Positions 1 to 9,767 of a stretch of 64,000 nt of DNA are shown here, in pieces (position 1 is the first letter of the stretch; every line of letters begins with the position of its first letter). Source of the stretch: CAVQCA01 sp963710815 (GTDB lineage Bacteria > Pseudomonadota > Gammaproteobacteria > UBA9214); NCBI GenBank assembly GCA_963710815.1, contig CAVQCA010000154.1:1-64000 (forward strand), given 5' to 3'. Under the pieces are notes generated by a model, which saw only the letters and a list, made by a program, of their open reading frames with translations, searched no databases and was not told where the DNA came from. Position numbers and translations under genes: made by a program.

Positions 1-810
1 TGCGGAAACATGCGTATCCGCCAGGCGCGAAAGCTCCTCCACGTACGGGCGCAGCTGCTTCGCACCCAGTGCGCAATTGAGACCGATGGAAACCGGCCGC
101 GCGTGCCGCAGCGAGTTCCAGAACGCCTCGGTCACCTGGCCGGTGAGCGTGCGGCCGGAGGCGTCGGTAATGGTGCCGGAAATCATGACCGGCAGCCGGG
201 CGCCGCTATCCTCGAAATACGACTCGATGGCAAACACCGCCGCCTTGGCGTTCAGGGTATCGAAGACAGTCTCGATCAGCAGGAGATCGACGCCACCTTC
301 GACCAGGCCGCGGGTCGATTCGGTGTAGGCCGCGACCAGTTCGTCGAAATGGATGTTGCGAAAACCCGGGTCGTTCACGTCCGGGGATATGGACGCCGTG
401 CGATTGGTCGGGCCCAGTACACCGGCGACGAAGCGCGGCTTTTCGGGAGTACGAGCTGTGAACGCATCGGTGGCCTGGCGCGCCAGCCGGGCGGCAGCGA
501 CGTTGATCTCGCAGGCCAGATCCTCCATGTGGTAGTCGGCCATGGCGACGCGGGTGGCGTTGAAGGTATTGGTCTCGATGATGTCCGCACCCGCCTCGAG
601 ATAGGCATCATGGATCTCGCGAATGACGTGCGGCCGGGTTAACGTCAAGAGGTCGTTATTCCCTTTGAGATCCGAGGTCCAGTCGGCGAAACGCTCGCCG
701 CGGTAATCGGCTTCCGCCAGCTTGTAGCGCTGGATCATGGTGCCCATGGCGCCATCCAGGAAAAGGATCCTTTGATTGAGCAATTCCTGTATTTTTTTCA
801 TGTCTTTCAT
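1..810 (-). CDS. metH: Methionine synthase, N-terminal part (cut by window edge)
   Basis: This is the start of cobalamin-dependent methionine synthase, which transfers the methyl group of 5-methyl-THF to homocysteine in the cytoplasm. The gene reads leftward off the window, so only about 270 residues of the homocysteine-binding barrel are present. The family signature LFLDGAMGTMIQ lies near the N-terminus, followed by ETNTFNAT. The segment IGLNCALG carries the first of the three zinc-ligand cysteines; the later cysteine pair is outside the window. Two in-frame ATGs, at 810 and 801, are possible starts. The E. coli protein begins a similar distance before GxMGTMIQ, so either fits. Confidence 0.95.
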   Translation of the reverse strand, partial: MKDMKKIQELLNQRILFLDGAMGTMIQRYKLAEADYRGERFADWTSDLKGNNDLLTLTRPHVIREIHDAYLEAGADIIETNTFNATRVAMADYHMEDLACEINVAAARLARQATDAFTARTPEKPRFVAGVLGPTNRTASISPDVNDPGFRNIHFDELVAAYTESTRGLVEGGVDLLLIETVFDTLNAKAAVFAIESYFEDSGARLPVMISGTITDASGRTLTGQVTEAFWNSLRHARPVSIGLNCALGAKQLRPYVEELSRLADTHVSA

Positions 811-1055
811 GCTAATAAATTTATTTTATAAAGTTTAACATGGACGTCGTTTTTTACCTGCATGATGTTCAGCATGAAACAGGGCACGGCGACAGTGAAC
901 CATTGGACGGGAAACGGGTCTCATTTTTGTACGGCAAGCCCCTAAATATCGTATGAATTTGAATTCAATCTACCAGATATAGTATTCTCCGCCTGCCAAC
1001 AACACCTACCGGACAATCACCTACACTTTACGGCATAGGGATTTCGCATGCTTTC

Positions 1056-1751
1056 ATGATGGGCAACAAACGGGCCATAGTCGTGCTTCTCTGCGCCCTG
1101 TCGCTGCCGGCACCGGCAGCCGCCAATGGGGCCGGAGATATGTTCGGTTTTATGTTCCGCATGATGCTGACCATGATGAACATCATGGCGAATTCCTCGA
1201 ACAACACGAACTCCTGGTCTTCCCCCCTGAATTACTCCTCCGGTCTCGGCGTCGGTAGCTGGCCGCTCACATCCGCTGGCTATGGGCTTGGCGGCTGGCC
1301 GGGAATGGGTATCTGGCCCGGCGGCGGGTTCGGCGCCACGCCCTGGACACTACCCATGGCAGGCAACCCCTGGGCCTCCCCCTCGGGAATCAATCCGTTT
1401 GCCGCAGCAGGTTACGGCATGCCCGTCAACCGCCCATGGCCGGGCATGCCGGGGGGCTGGAATGCCTACCGCGGCGGCTCCCTGCTGGAGGGCACGTGGT
1501 ATGGAACGAGCGGAGAGATTCTGGAAATCAGGGGACAGCGCTTCATGCTGCGAAATGCCACGACGTCGCTGGAGGGAGCGCTCGACATCGATGACAATAT
1601 AGTGAAGATGTACTCACCCCGGACCGGCGTGGTGAATGTCTACCAGTTCATGCGCAACGAAACCGAACTGGTGTTGCAGGATCCCGGTGGTCAACGCCTG
1701 CTGTTTTACCGACGCCCCTTCATGGCCGGTTTGCCGATCCGCGTTTTCTAA
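1056..1751 (+). CDS. Secreted Gly/Met/Trp-rich protein of unknown function
   Basis: I do not recognise this 231-residue protein. It starts with a clear signal peptide (basic MMGNKR, hydrophobic core, cleavage near AAAN). A methionine-rich stretch follows (FMFRMMLTMMNIM), then about 90 residues of low-complexity Gly/Trp/Pro-rich sequence. The last 80 residues look like a compact beta domain (GTWYGTSGEILEIRGQRF ... LVLQDPGGQRLLFYRR), resembling small lipocalin-like or META-like ligand folds only in general pattern. It lies 91 bp upstream of the dikinase-like gene on the same strand and may share its transcript. The start is one of two adjacent ATGs (1056 or 1059); no strong ribosome binding site is visible. 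Confidence 0.7.
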   Translation: MMGNKRAIVVLLCALSLPAPAAANGAGDMFGFMFRMMLTMMNIMANSSNNTNSWSSPLNYSSGLGVGSWPLTSAGYGLGGWPGMGIWPGGGFGATPWTLPMAGNPWASPSGINPFAAAGYGMPVNRPWPGMPGGWNAYRGGSLLEGTWYGTSGEILEIRGQRFMLRNATTSLEGALDIDDNIVKMYSPRTGVVNVYQFMRNETELVLQDPGGQRLLFYRRPFMAGLPIRVF

Positions 1752-1842
1752 CCGCCACGCGCATCCGTGGGCGCGAATCCCCCGCTGTCCTGATATGCTT
1801 CCAGCATAGACACCAACGGGAATATCCCGTCCGGAGATGCTG

Positions 1843-4783
1843 ATGCGCACGCGATCCGTATCCCTGCTGCTCCTCCTGATGTTGGGCGCCGTGTGCGTCC
1901 ATGCCGCACCGGCGACATCCACCGGCGTGGAGAACACCGGAGAATACCGGCAATGGATCCGGGAGATGAAGACTGCGACTCGCGGCCCGTTTTCCCGGCT
2001 GCGCTGGTTTTGCAAGGATGGCACGACGCTGCCGCCGCAGCCTTTTGGCTGTGCCGAGCATGAGGGCGGCCATCAGCACGGCGAATGGAGCAGCAAGACC
2101 CGGGAACTGCGCGCCCAGGGTTATTTCATTGCCGCCATACTGGCGGGCGTCGATGCGGAGGCGCTGGCGTCACAGCCCGATTTTCTCGATATCTACAACC
2201 AGCTGCTGATCGAGCGTTTCCTCGTCAGCGTGGATGACGGCTGGATCCTGCGCCGCGCCCTGTTCTACCGCGGGGCGATCCAGGACGAGGACGAACGCGC
2301 GGGCGGTCGTGACCTGCTGCTGACGCTGAGTGGAAAACCCGAGTGGATCACGCTGCGCTATGCAGGACTACGCAGTGGCGCCGCCCTGTTGCCGCATGGC
2401 AAGGACAGCGCGTCGATACAGCGGGTGCGGCAACTTTCGGCATCGCTCTCCGACCAGGATCCCGGCTTCATCACGCTGCGCACCAAGGTCCATGGCACAC
2501 CCGATGCCGGGGATGCGCAGCGGGTGCGCGACTACGCCGCCGGGGTTGCGGATCCGGAACTCAGGTCGAAATACGACACCCTGGCGGAGGAAATCGATCA
2601 CGTCTACCGGTCAGTCCCCCTGCCGCAACAGCTGGATGAGAACGCACGGGTTTTCACCCGGGCGGTCTGGCTGCAGAAGCTGCTGCGCACGGCGGCCGAC
2701 TCACTCCGACGGGATCCCGCGGCGGACCATCGCCTGCAGGTCACCGCCCGGCTGCTCGCTGACCTGCGTGATGCACTGCCGGATATTCGCCAGTCCGTGG
2801 CCCGCCTGCGCATCCTCGATCTGAGCCTGGTGGTGGAGGGGGAATACTTCCGAGCCAGCGCGGAACTGCGCAAGCGGCTGCCGCGGGCCTCCCGGCGGCA
2901 ACGGCTCGAGTGGCTGGGGGCGGGTGTCGAGGCGGCCTATGGCACCGGTCTGATCAACCGGCGTGGCCGCGGCGAGCTGGAGAAGTCGCTCGCCCGCCTC
3001 GGCGCCAACGCTGTCCCGCTGGCGGTTTACCGGAACGAGCTGGCTTATCTGGCGCGCGTCCCCGCCTGGGGGACACAGACACTGCGCTTCCAGTTCGACG
3101 CCGCCATGCAGAAGCTGGCGGAGATCGAACCTCTGGCGTTGCAATTCATCCCGGACCAGCTGCGCGGCAGCCCCCTGCTCTTCTATTCGCAGGTGCTCGA
3201 CAGTCTGTCGCGCGATGCCAACCGGCTGGCGGGTGTGCGTCACAACCTCTTCGGTGAAGAGATCGGTGTCGGTTTTCGCGCCCTCAACCCCGGACTGGCG
3301 CGCGGTGTGCTGCATACCAGCTACGATCAGGGCAAGCGCGATGAGCTCGATCCCGACGGGATTTATCTGCTGCCGGAAACCCTTTCCGACCTGCCGCCGG
3401 TGGCCGGCATCCTGACCGCCGGCGAGGGCAATCCGCTGTCGCATGTACAGCTTCTTGCGAGGAACCTGGGCATTCCCAATGTCGTGGTCGACGAGAACCT
3501 GCTCCCGAAACTGCGGGCGCATAACGGACAGAAGGTCGTGCTGGCCGTCAGCCCGGCCGGACAGGTCGAACTGGTGGCGGACGGTGAGCGCTGGAACGCC
3601 GTCTTCGGCACGGCGGACGCCCGGCAGGCGGTGCTGATCCGGCCCGATCTGAAAAAGCTGGATCTCGGCATGAGGGATTTCATCGACCTGGACCGGCTGC
3701 GCGCGAGCGATTCCGGCCGCATCGTCGGTCCGAAGGCGGCCAAGCTGGGCGAACTGCGCAGCCACTTCCCGGAGGCGGTGGCGCCGGGTCTTGCGATCCC
3801 CTTCGGTGTGTTCCGGGAAGTGGTGCTGGAGCAACCCTACCAGGACACCGGGCGCAGCGTATTCGACTGGATGGTGGAGCAATACCGCCATATTGATGCG
3901 CTGCCGGCCGATACCCCGCAGACGGCGCGAGGCGACCGAACGCTTCCGCGTCGAACTCCATGACCTGGTCGCCAATGCACGGCTCGACCCGGCGTTCCAG
4001 CAGCGCCTGCGCGCCGCCATGGTCAGGACCTTCGGCAGTCTGGACGGACTCGGGGTCTATCTCCGTTCGGACACCAACGTCGAGGATCTTCCGGGGTTTC
4101 ACCGGCGCCGGCCTGAATCTGACCCTGCCCAATGTGGTGGGTTTCGACAATATCGTGAAGGGCATCGCACAGGTATGGGCCTCGCCCTTCACGGCGCGCG
4201 CCTTCGCCTGGCGCCAGTCGCGCATGGAACATCCCGAAGACGTCTACCCGGCCGTGCTGATGCTCAAATCGGTGCCGAACGACAAGTCCGGCGTCATGGT
4301 CACCGCCGATATCGACACCGGCGACACCGGCGTGCTCTCGGTGGCCGTCAACGAGGGCGTGGGCGGCGCGGTCGACGGCCAGTCCGCCGAATCGTTGCGC
4401 ATCGACACGCGCGACGGTTCGGTGCGGGTGCTGGCGATGGCCACGGCGCCCTGGCGGCGCATGCCCGCACCCGGCGGTGGCATCGAGACCTTGCCGGTGA
4501 GCGGGAATGAGGCCGTGTTGCGGCCTGCTGAGATCCGCCAGCTCATCCAGCTTCGCCAAAGAGTTGCCGCAGCGCTTTCCGCCCATCACCGACGCTGCGG
4601 GCAAGCCGGCGCCCGCGGATATCGAGTTCGGCTTTCTCAATGGCAAACTGCAGCTCTTCCAGCTGCGTCCCTTCCTCGAGAGCCGCCAGGCCCTCGGTAG
4701 CGCCTACCTGCGACGGATGGACCAGACTCTGCGGGTGGACGAAAACCAATCCGTGGACATGCGGGAAACCCCGTCACTCATGA
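1843..4783 (+). pseudogene. Exported glucan-water-dikinase-like protein (PEP/pyruvate-binding ATP-grasp), frame broken as given
   Basis: With four single-base corrections this encodes about 978 residues. A signal peptide (MRTRSVSLLLLLMLG ... HAA) is followed by a long helical region to about residue 500. Next comes a phosphohistidine swivel domain with the segment NPLSHVQLLARN (candidate catalytic His about 534), then a C-terminal nucleotide-binding domain starting at GPKAAKLGEL (about 629) with RSDTNVEDLPGF (about 741), VWASPFTARAF and a final LFQLRPF. Swivel before ATP-grasp is the order of plant glucan water dikinases, not of PpsA or PPDK; LSHV..RARN and VWAS..T.RA are also GWD-like. The frame moves by +1 near 3914-3917, 4093-4096, 4552-4553 and 4769-4772. 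Removing one base at each site gives a protein ending at TGA 4781-4783, overlapping the next ATG. Start 1843 is chosen over 1837 because GGAG at 1833-1836 is correctly spaced. Substrate unknown. Confidence 0.75.
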
Positions 4784-6095
4784 AGCCCTCGGCACTTTGC
4801 GGCACTGGCGCTGTTGCTTGCCATTGCGGGAACTGTCCGGGTCAAGGCCTATCCCCTCGATGGCTACGCCGAAACCGGCATCCGGCGCGTCGAGGCGGCC
4901 CGCCTTGCCAACGCCGGCACCATCCCGGGCGCCAAACAGCCCCCGGGCGCGCTGCTCACCACGGCACAGGTGGATCTGCGCCTGCTCGACCACAAGGACC
5001 TGGAGCTCCCGGCCCCGGATGCCGCCTTCACACGGGACGTCGTCAAACTGCTGGGAGACAATGCCGACCGCTACGGTGTGGCGGTTCTGGATATCACCGA
5101 CCCGGCGCACCCGCGCTATGCCGAGCATCGCGGCGAGCATCGCCAGAACGTCGGCAGTGTCGGCAAACTGGTCGTGGCGCTCGCCCTGTTTCAGGCGCTG
5201 GCGGATATCTGGCCCGATGACCTGGCGAAACGCCGGCAGGTCCTCAAGGGAACCATCGTCACCGCCGACGGCTTCAGCCATTGGGACCATCACACCATCC
5301 GCATCTACGATGTCGCCACAAGGAAACTCACCCGGCGCAGCCTGCGCGACGGCGACCGCGGTTCGCTGTGGGAGTACCTGGACTGGGCCCTCTCCGCCAG
5401 TTCCAATTCGGCGGCCGCCATGGTCATGCGCGAGGTCATGCTGCTGCGCCAGTACGGCAGGGACTACCCTCCTTCGGAAGAAGAGAGCGAGCGTTTTTTC
5501 CGCGAGACACCCCGCAAGGAACTGACCGAACTGTTCCGGCGCACCTTTTACGAACCGGTCACGCGAAACGGCCTGGACCTTGACCAGCTGCGCCAGGGAA
5601 GTTTTTTCACCGCGGAAGGCAAGAAGCGTGTTCCAGGGCCGGGCAGCAGTTACGGCAGCGCGCGGGAACTGATGAAATATATCCTGCGTATGGAGCAGGG
5701 GCGACTGGTGGACGAGTTTTCCAGCCGCGAGATCAAGCGACTGCTGTACATGACCGAGCGACGCATCCGCTACGCCTCCTCCCCCGCGCTGAAGGATGCC
5801 GCCGTCTATTTCAAGTCCGGCTCCCTGTATAAGTGCAAGAAAGAGGAAGACTTCACCTGCGGCCAGTACCGGGGCAATGTCAGGAACTACATGAACTCGG
5901 TGGCGATCGTCGAGAGCCCCGCCGGCGACTATCGGCTCGATTACATGGTCACCCTGATTTCAAACGTATTGCGCAGGAACTCCGCCGTGGATCACCAGAC
6001 GCTGGCCACACGCATTCACCGGCTGATCGAGGCGGCGCACCCCGCGGCGAACCGGAAGGCGTCGGCCTCCGGCGAACTTTGTGTCTGTGCGGTAA
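4780..6095 (+). CDS. Exported serine hydrolase of beta-lactamase/DD-peptidase fold (frame broken twice as given)
   Basis: This 437-residue protein (after correction) has the three active-site motifs of penicillin-recognising serine enzymes: SVGK (S126, K129), SSN (about 207-209) and KSG (about 345-347). The motif spacing is longer than in class A beta-lactamases because of an insertion around residues 220-280. The signal peptide becomes normal (MKPRHFAALALLLAIAG) only if one C is removed from the CCC run at 4786-4788. The C-terminal frame stays open antisense into the next gene unless one C is removed from CCCC at 6040-6043, which gives a stop at 6093-6095. The start ATG at 4780 overlaps the dikinase-like stop as ATGA, so the two are probably translationally coupled. 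It could be a peptidoglycan DD-peptidase, esterase or inactive relative; I cannot tell which. Confidence 0.72.
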
Positions 6096-6173
6096 ACATG
6101 GCGACCGTGGGCGAACACTACCAGCCGTACGTTGTTCATGACGCATCCCGGTTCGTTGCGCAGAGAAATCATA

Positions 6174-6250
6174 ATGGCCACGGAAAAACACGGAATAACA
6201 CAGAAATTTATTTCGCACTTCGCGTATCCTTCGTGTATTTCCGTGGCGAT
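6174..6250. repeat. Palindromic 'CACGGAA' repeat element
   Basis: The left arm ATGGCCACGGAAAAACACGG is mirrored by TCGTGTATTTCCGTGGCGAT about 35 bp downstream. The element lies in the gap between the convergent beta-lactamase-like and NTT genes. The same arms bound the larger element at 40048-40245. It could form a hairpin ending transcription from either side, but no clean T-run is present. Confidence 0.7.
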
Positions 6251-6286
6251 TCGAGGCTTCGTCGATGCCATCGCAGCATCCTCGCG

Positions 6287-8458
6287 TCATGGCCCGGCAT
6301 GGTGTACCAGCGACTTGAATTCATTGAGGATGTCGCCGAGGGAACGCGACCCCGGGCGACCTTCATCCGGCGCGCCCAGATGCTGCAGCAGCTCGCCGTA
6401 GAGATCGGCCGGCAGTACATTCTCCAGGTATTCGATCGCGGTGCCGCGCAGATTGTCATCCCGGCTCATCAACGCATGCATGGACAGGTGCACCGCATCG
6501 GGATCCAGCGTGAGCGACAGCAGCGTGAAGACATGCTCCAGTCCCCGGTCGATATGCGGGTGGGCCAGCGGTTCGTCATGATCGTACTCCAGCGTCAGTT
6601 CCACGTCGCGACCCTGCCACGCCTGCGCACTGGCATGAAGTTCGTCCTTGATCGCCGAGAATACCTCCTGCCTGGGTATTCGCAGCCTTGCGTTTCGTGA
6701 ACGCATGCGGGCCAGCGCCCTTGCGCAGCTGTAACGCACGTTGAAGGCGTTATCGGCGATGCCCAGCAGCAGTGCCTCGATGACACGGGGGTTGTGGCTT
6801 GCTTCCAGCACGCCGGGCAGGCGCTGACGCACCAGCAAGGGCAGATCCGGATCCATCAGCGCGTCGGTCAGCTGGCCAATGATCCGCGGGACCAGCCAGC
6901 GCAGTTCGGTGCGCGCATCCTCGCTGATTTCACCATGACCGAGCAGTGGAATCAGGTAAGGGGTGAGGCGAACATCGATCAGCGAGCTGTTCAGTGCCCG
7001 CCGTATACGTTCGGTTTCACCGGAAGACAGATCGGTCACGACGCCGGCCAGGCGTGCGTCGTCAGCCGGCGGATCAGGTTCACTCACGCCGGAAGCGGTT
7101 GTGTGCCGCCGCTGCATGGCATCGATCTTCGTCTCGAGGAAGTCACGTTCGGAATAGACGTTGGATTCCGCCAGGATCTGCTGGGTGGTGGCATCCACGA
7201 TGTCCCCCTCCTCGATGCGCACCACGCCCTTGCGCAGGCTGAGGGCAAGCTGGTTGATATAGCCCCGGTTGAGTCGACTCACCACGTACAGGGCAAGCGC
7301 GGCGGTGGCAACCGCGCAACCGGTCACCACGGCGATTGGCAAATCCGGCGAGAGAAACAACAGCAGCAGAATGAGGCCGCTGCCCAGCAGGTCGCCGAGT
7401 CTGTCGCTCGCCACGTCGATGATGGATTTCGTCGGTCGCTTCTTGTGCGGTGGCAGCGGTGTGTAGAGCAGCTCGAAGGCGGAGCGAAAAAAGGAGTTCA
7501 CGAAAACCGCCTGCCCCCCGCGCAGCATCACCATGGTCCAGAGCCGGGTAAAGGCGCTGGCGACGGCGCCGAACATGACTATAACCGCCGGCAGAACGGC
7601 GATGGTGATGCCGATACCGAAGCGCTGCAGGACGGGCCTTCCAAACAGTGTCTGCAAAACGAAACCGAGCACACCGACGATGGCGTAAAACGACGCGAAA
7701 AAAGCCACCAGTGATTCGCTGTCGCTGAAGTGGGCGGAAGCCTCCGCTTTGAAGGCGTAATCCAGCAATGCCGTCATCGCGGCGATCAGCAGCATCAGCG
7801 CCGCCATCCATTGCAGATAGGGCGTGCGGGAAATGACGCTGAAAGCGGAACGGGCCTTCATACCCTGCTCGGTCTGGATGCTGCGTGCGGGCATGCCAAT
7901 GCCCCTGACCGCCAGCGCGCATACCATGTGCAGGCCGCTCAGGAACAGCAGCATGGTCCGCACGTCGAAAATCGCACTGACCCGCTCCGCCAGCACGCCC
8001 CCGATGATGCCGCCGAAGGTGGTCGCGGCGGCGATGCGGGCGATGCGCTGTTTGGCGGAGTGGGGATCGAATCTCTCGTTGATGACCGACCAGAAACCGC
8101 TGATGAGTATGGCGCCGAACACGGCCATGTGCAGATACAGGACGACGGAGGCGATACCCGCATGGAAAACCAGCAGCAGCCACTCACCGATAAAGAGTAT
8201 CGCGCTGACACCAAACACTGCGGGAACCAGCGTGAAAGGGGAAAACCGCGACAGCAGGCGCGACATGATCAGCACGCCCGTCATGGAGGCGATGGCCGAG
8301 GCGATCATGACCTTGGGGAGGTTGGTGACGTCGAAATTGGACAGAAACAGCGCGTCTCGCGTTGCCTTGCCGGCCACCTGCTGCGCAATCATGGTGGTCG
8401 CCGCGAACAGGGCGAAAGACAGGGCGGCGGCGTCAGAACGTTGCGTAGCGCTCATCAT
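6287..8458 (-). CDS. NTT-family (ADP/ATP translocase-type) carrier with HEAT-like C-terminal domain
   Basis: This 723-residue protein has about 410 residues of polytopic membrane sequence like the Npt1/TlcC nucleotide transporters, then about 310 soluble residues. The tail contains repeated helical pairs (for example NPRVIEALLLGIADNAFNVR, LRGTAIEYLENVL) typical of HEAT/ARM solenoids. Fusions of NTT carriers to HEAT domains are known in free-living bacteria, but their substrates are mostly untested. The segment KRPTKSIIDVASDRLGDLLGS matches the late-helix NTT signature. The start is at 8458 because the upstream carrier stops there with an ATGA overlap; translation is probably coupled. The family normally exchanges nucleotides across the inner membrane, so this is an inner-membrane protein with the solenoid presumably on one face. 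Confidence 0.82.
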   Translation of the reverse strand: MMSATQRSDAAALSFALFAATTMIAQQVAGKATRDALFLSNFDVTNLPKVMIASAIASMTGVLIMSRLLSRFSPFTLVPAVFGVSAILFIGEWLLLVFHAGIASVVLYLHMAVFGAILISGFWSVINERFDPHSAKQRIARIAAATTFGGIIGGVLAERVSAIFDVRTMLLFLSGLHMVCALAVRGIGMPARSIQTEQGMKARSAFSVISRTPYLQWMAALMLLIAAMTALLDYAFKAEASAHFSDSESLVAFFASFYAIVGVLGFVLQTLFGRPVLQRFGIGITIAVLPAVIVMFGAVASAFTRLWTMVMLRGGQAVFVNSFFRSAFELLYTPLPPHKKRPTKSIIDVASDRLGDLLGSGLILLLLFLSPDLPIAVVTGCAVATAALALYVVSRLNRGYINQLALSLRKGVVRIEEGDIVDATTQQILAESNVYSERDFLETKIDAMQRRHTTASGVSEPDPPADDARLAGVVTDLSSGETERIRRALNSSLIDVRLTPYLIPLLGHGEISEDARTELRWLVPRIIGQLTDALMDPDLPLLVRQRLPGVLEASHNPRVIEALLLGIADNAFNVRYSCARALARMRSRNARLRIPRQEVFSAIKDELHASAQAWQGRDVELTLEYDHDEPLAHPHIDRGLEHVFTLLSLTLDPDAVHLSMHALMSRDDNLRGTAIEYLENVLPADLYGELLQHLGAPDEGRPGSRSLGDILNEFKSLVHHAGP

Positions 8459-9735
8459 GCGGGTACGGGGGGCTGATTCACAAACGTATGGTATTCCCTG
8501 GCGAGCAGCACCAGCACAATGATCCATGCGCCGCAGATAAGCAGCGTCAGACCGCCCAGATTCACGGCATTCTCACCCAGTGGCAACAGCCCCGCGAGCA
8601 GCAGGATCAGGGCCGACCCCAATACCTTGAACAGACGATAACCGAGCATGTCTATCCATGCCTTGGCCTGGTAGGTGCGCACCGGGTCAACAGGTATATA
8701 CAGCTGCTCCTTGGAAGCCCGGTTGATGGAGTAGGACAGACCCCGGTCCCCGATCTTCATCACGGAGGCGATCATCAACGTGGGTTGCGCCATGAACAGC
8801 AGTGATGACACGGCGAGGACCACCGGCTGCGTCACCATACCCCACATGACCCCGAGATAGCGATGCATGAACGGCGTGATCAGCAGGTTGATCGCTATGG
8901 AGATCATCCCGAGCACACTGAAAAAACCGGAGATGTATTCGGTACGCGCATCGAGCGTCGTGTAGCTGCTCGCTACCGCCTTGATGAATTGATACTCGAC
9001 TACCGGCTGCGCCAGCTGGGAGCACAGCAGTGAGCCGGCAATAAGTATCAGGTAGCGGCTTTTAATCAGCGCCCGCCAGCCGCCCGCGAGGACCACCGGT
9101 CGCCCCTTGACCGGCACTTCACGATAGAGTCCCATGCGGCCCATGACAAGATTCAGCAGAAAGGTAACGATCAGTATGCCCGCGCACGAGAGCAGCAGGT
9201 CAGGTGTTTTCATGGGGGTGAATTCCAGCATGGCCGTGGCGGCCGCCCCGCCAATGACGCCGCCGAGCAGACCGCCGGTACCGATAAACCAGAAAGACCT
9301 GCGGCCCGCGTCGGTCCCGGTAACGGAATCGGTGAGACTCCAGAACTGTTCCACCAGGATGACGCTGAATATATCGACGAAGATATAGAAGACAATCGAG
9401 ACCACCGTTCCCCGCCAGTCCAGCGCCAGCCGGAAAACCACCAGCAGGACGATGAACATGAGGCAGGAACCGAGCACCACCGCAAGACGGCTGTAGCGTT
9501 CAACCAATCGGTGGTAGTAGCCGATAAAACTGCCAAGGACCAGGGCCGAGGCAATCCATACCCAGGGGAAATTCTCCGAACCCCAGTACTCGATAAGCAG
9601 TGAACGGCTCGCCGACTTGACCTGGTAATACGCGAGAATTATCAGAAAAAAGTTCGAGAACAGGATGATAGAGCGGACATCGAGAGAGTGCACATGCGTT
9701 TCCCCGTCCCTGTCTGCGGTGGATTTCGTCGGCAT
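8455..9735 (-). CDS. NTT-family (ADP/ATP translocase-type) membrane carrier
   Basis: This 426-residue protein has about 11-12 predicted membrane helices and no soluble tail. The stretch INRASKEQLYIPV ... TYQAKAWIDMLGYRLFK is close to the conserved late signature of nucleotide transport proteins (NTT, TlcC). It is the first gene of a two-gene operon and overlaps the HEAT-tailed paralogue by four bases, which suggests a two-subunit carrier or two carriers working together. Its start codon lies only 32 bp from the divergent start at 9768, so the promoters must overlap or lie within coding sequence. The substrate could be ATP/ADP or another nucleotide; family membership does not settle this. Confidence 0.82.
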   Translation of the reverse strand: MPTKSTADRDGETHVHSLDVRSIILFSNFFLIILAYYQVKSASRSLLIEYWGSENFPWVWIASALVLGSFIGYYHRLVERYSRLAVVLGSCLMFIVLLVVFRLALDWRGTVVSIVFYIFVDIFSVILVEQFWSLTDSVTGTDAGRRSFWFIGTGGLLGGVIGGAAATAMLEFTPMKTPDLLLSCAGILIVTFLLNLVMGRMGLYREVPVKGRPVVLAGGWRALIKSRYLILIAGSLLCSQLAQPVVEYQFIKAVASSYTTLDARTEYISGFFSVLGMISIAINLLITPFMHRYLGVMWGMVTQPVVLAVSSLLFMAQPTLMIASVMKIGDRGLSYSINRASKEQLYIPVDPVRTYQAKAWIDMLGYRLFKVLGSALILLLAGLLPLGENAVNLGGLTLLICGAWIIVLVLLAREYHTFVNQPPVPA

Positions 9736-9767
9736 TAACGTGAACGGCTGATTGACCCGGGTTTGAT

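Noticed and set aside
2701..4020. Long minus-strand open frame of 439 codons
   Set aside because: Shadow of the dikinase-like gene; its composition and lack of any known motif fit antisense frames in GC-rich DNA.
3900..4800. Programmed ribosomal frameshifting in the dikinase-like gene
   Set aside because: Several shifts in one gene without slippery-site plus structure logic are not credible; single-base sequence errors explain them better.
6096..6700. Extension of the beta-lactamase-like reading frame to 6700
   Set aside because: It runs antisense through the HEAT-tailed carrier and a repeat element, with no homology. A stop at 6093-6095 appears once the CCCC run at 6040-6043 is corrected.
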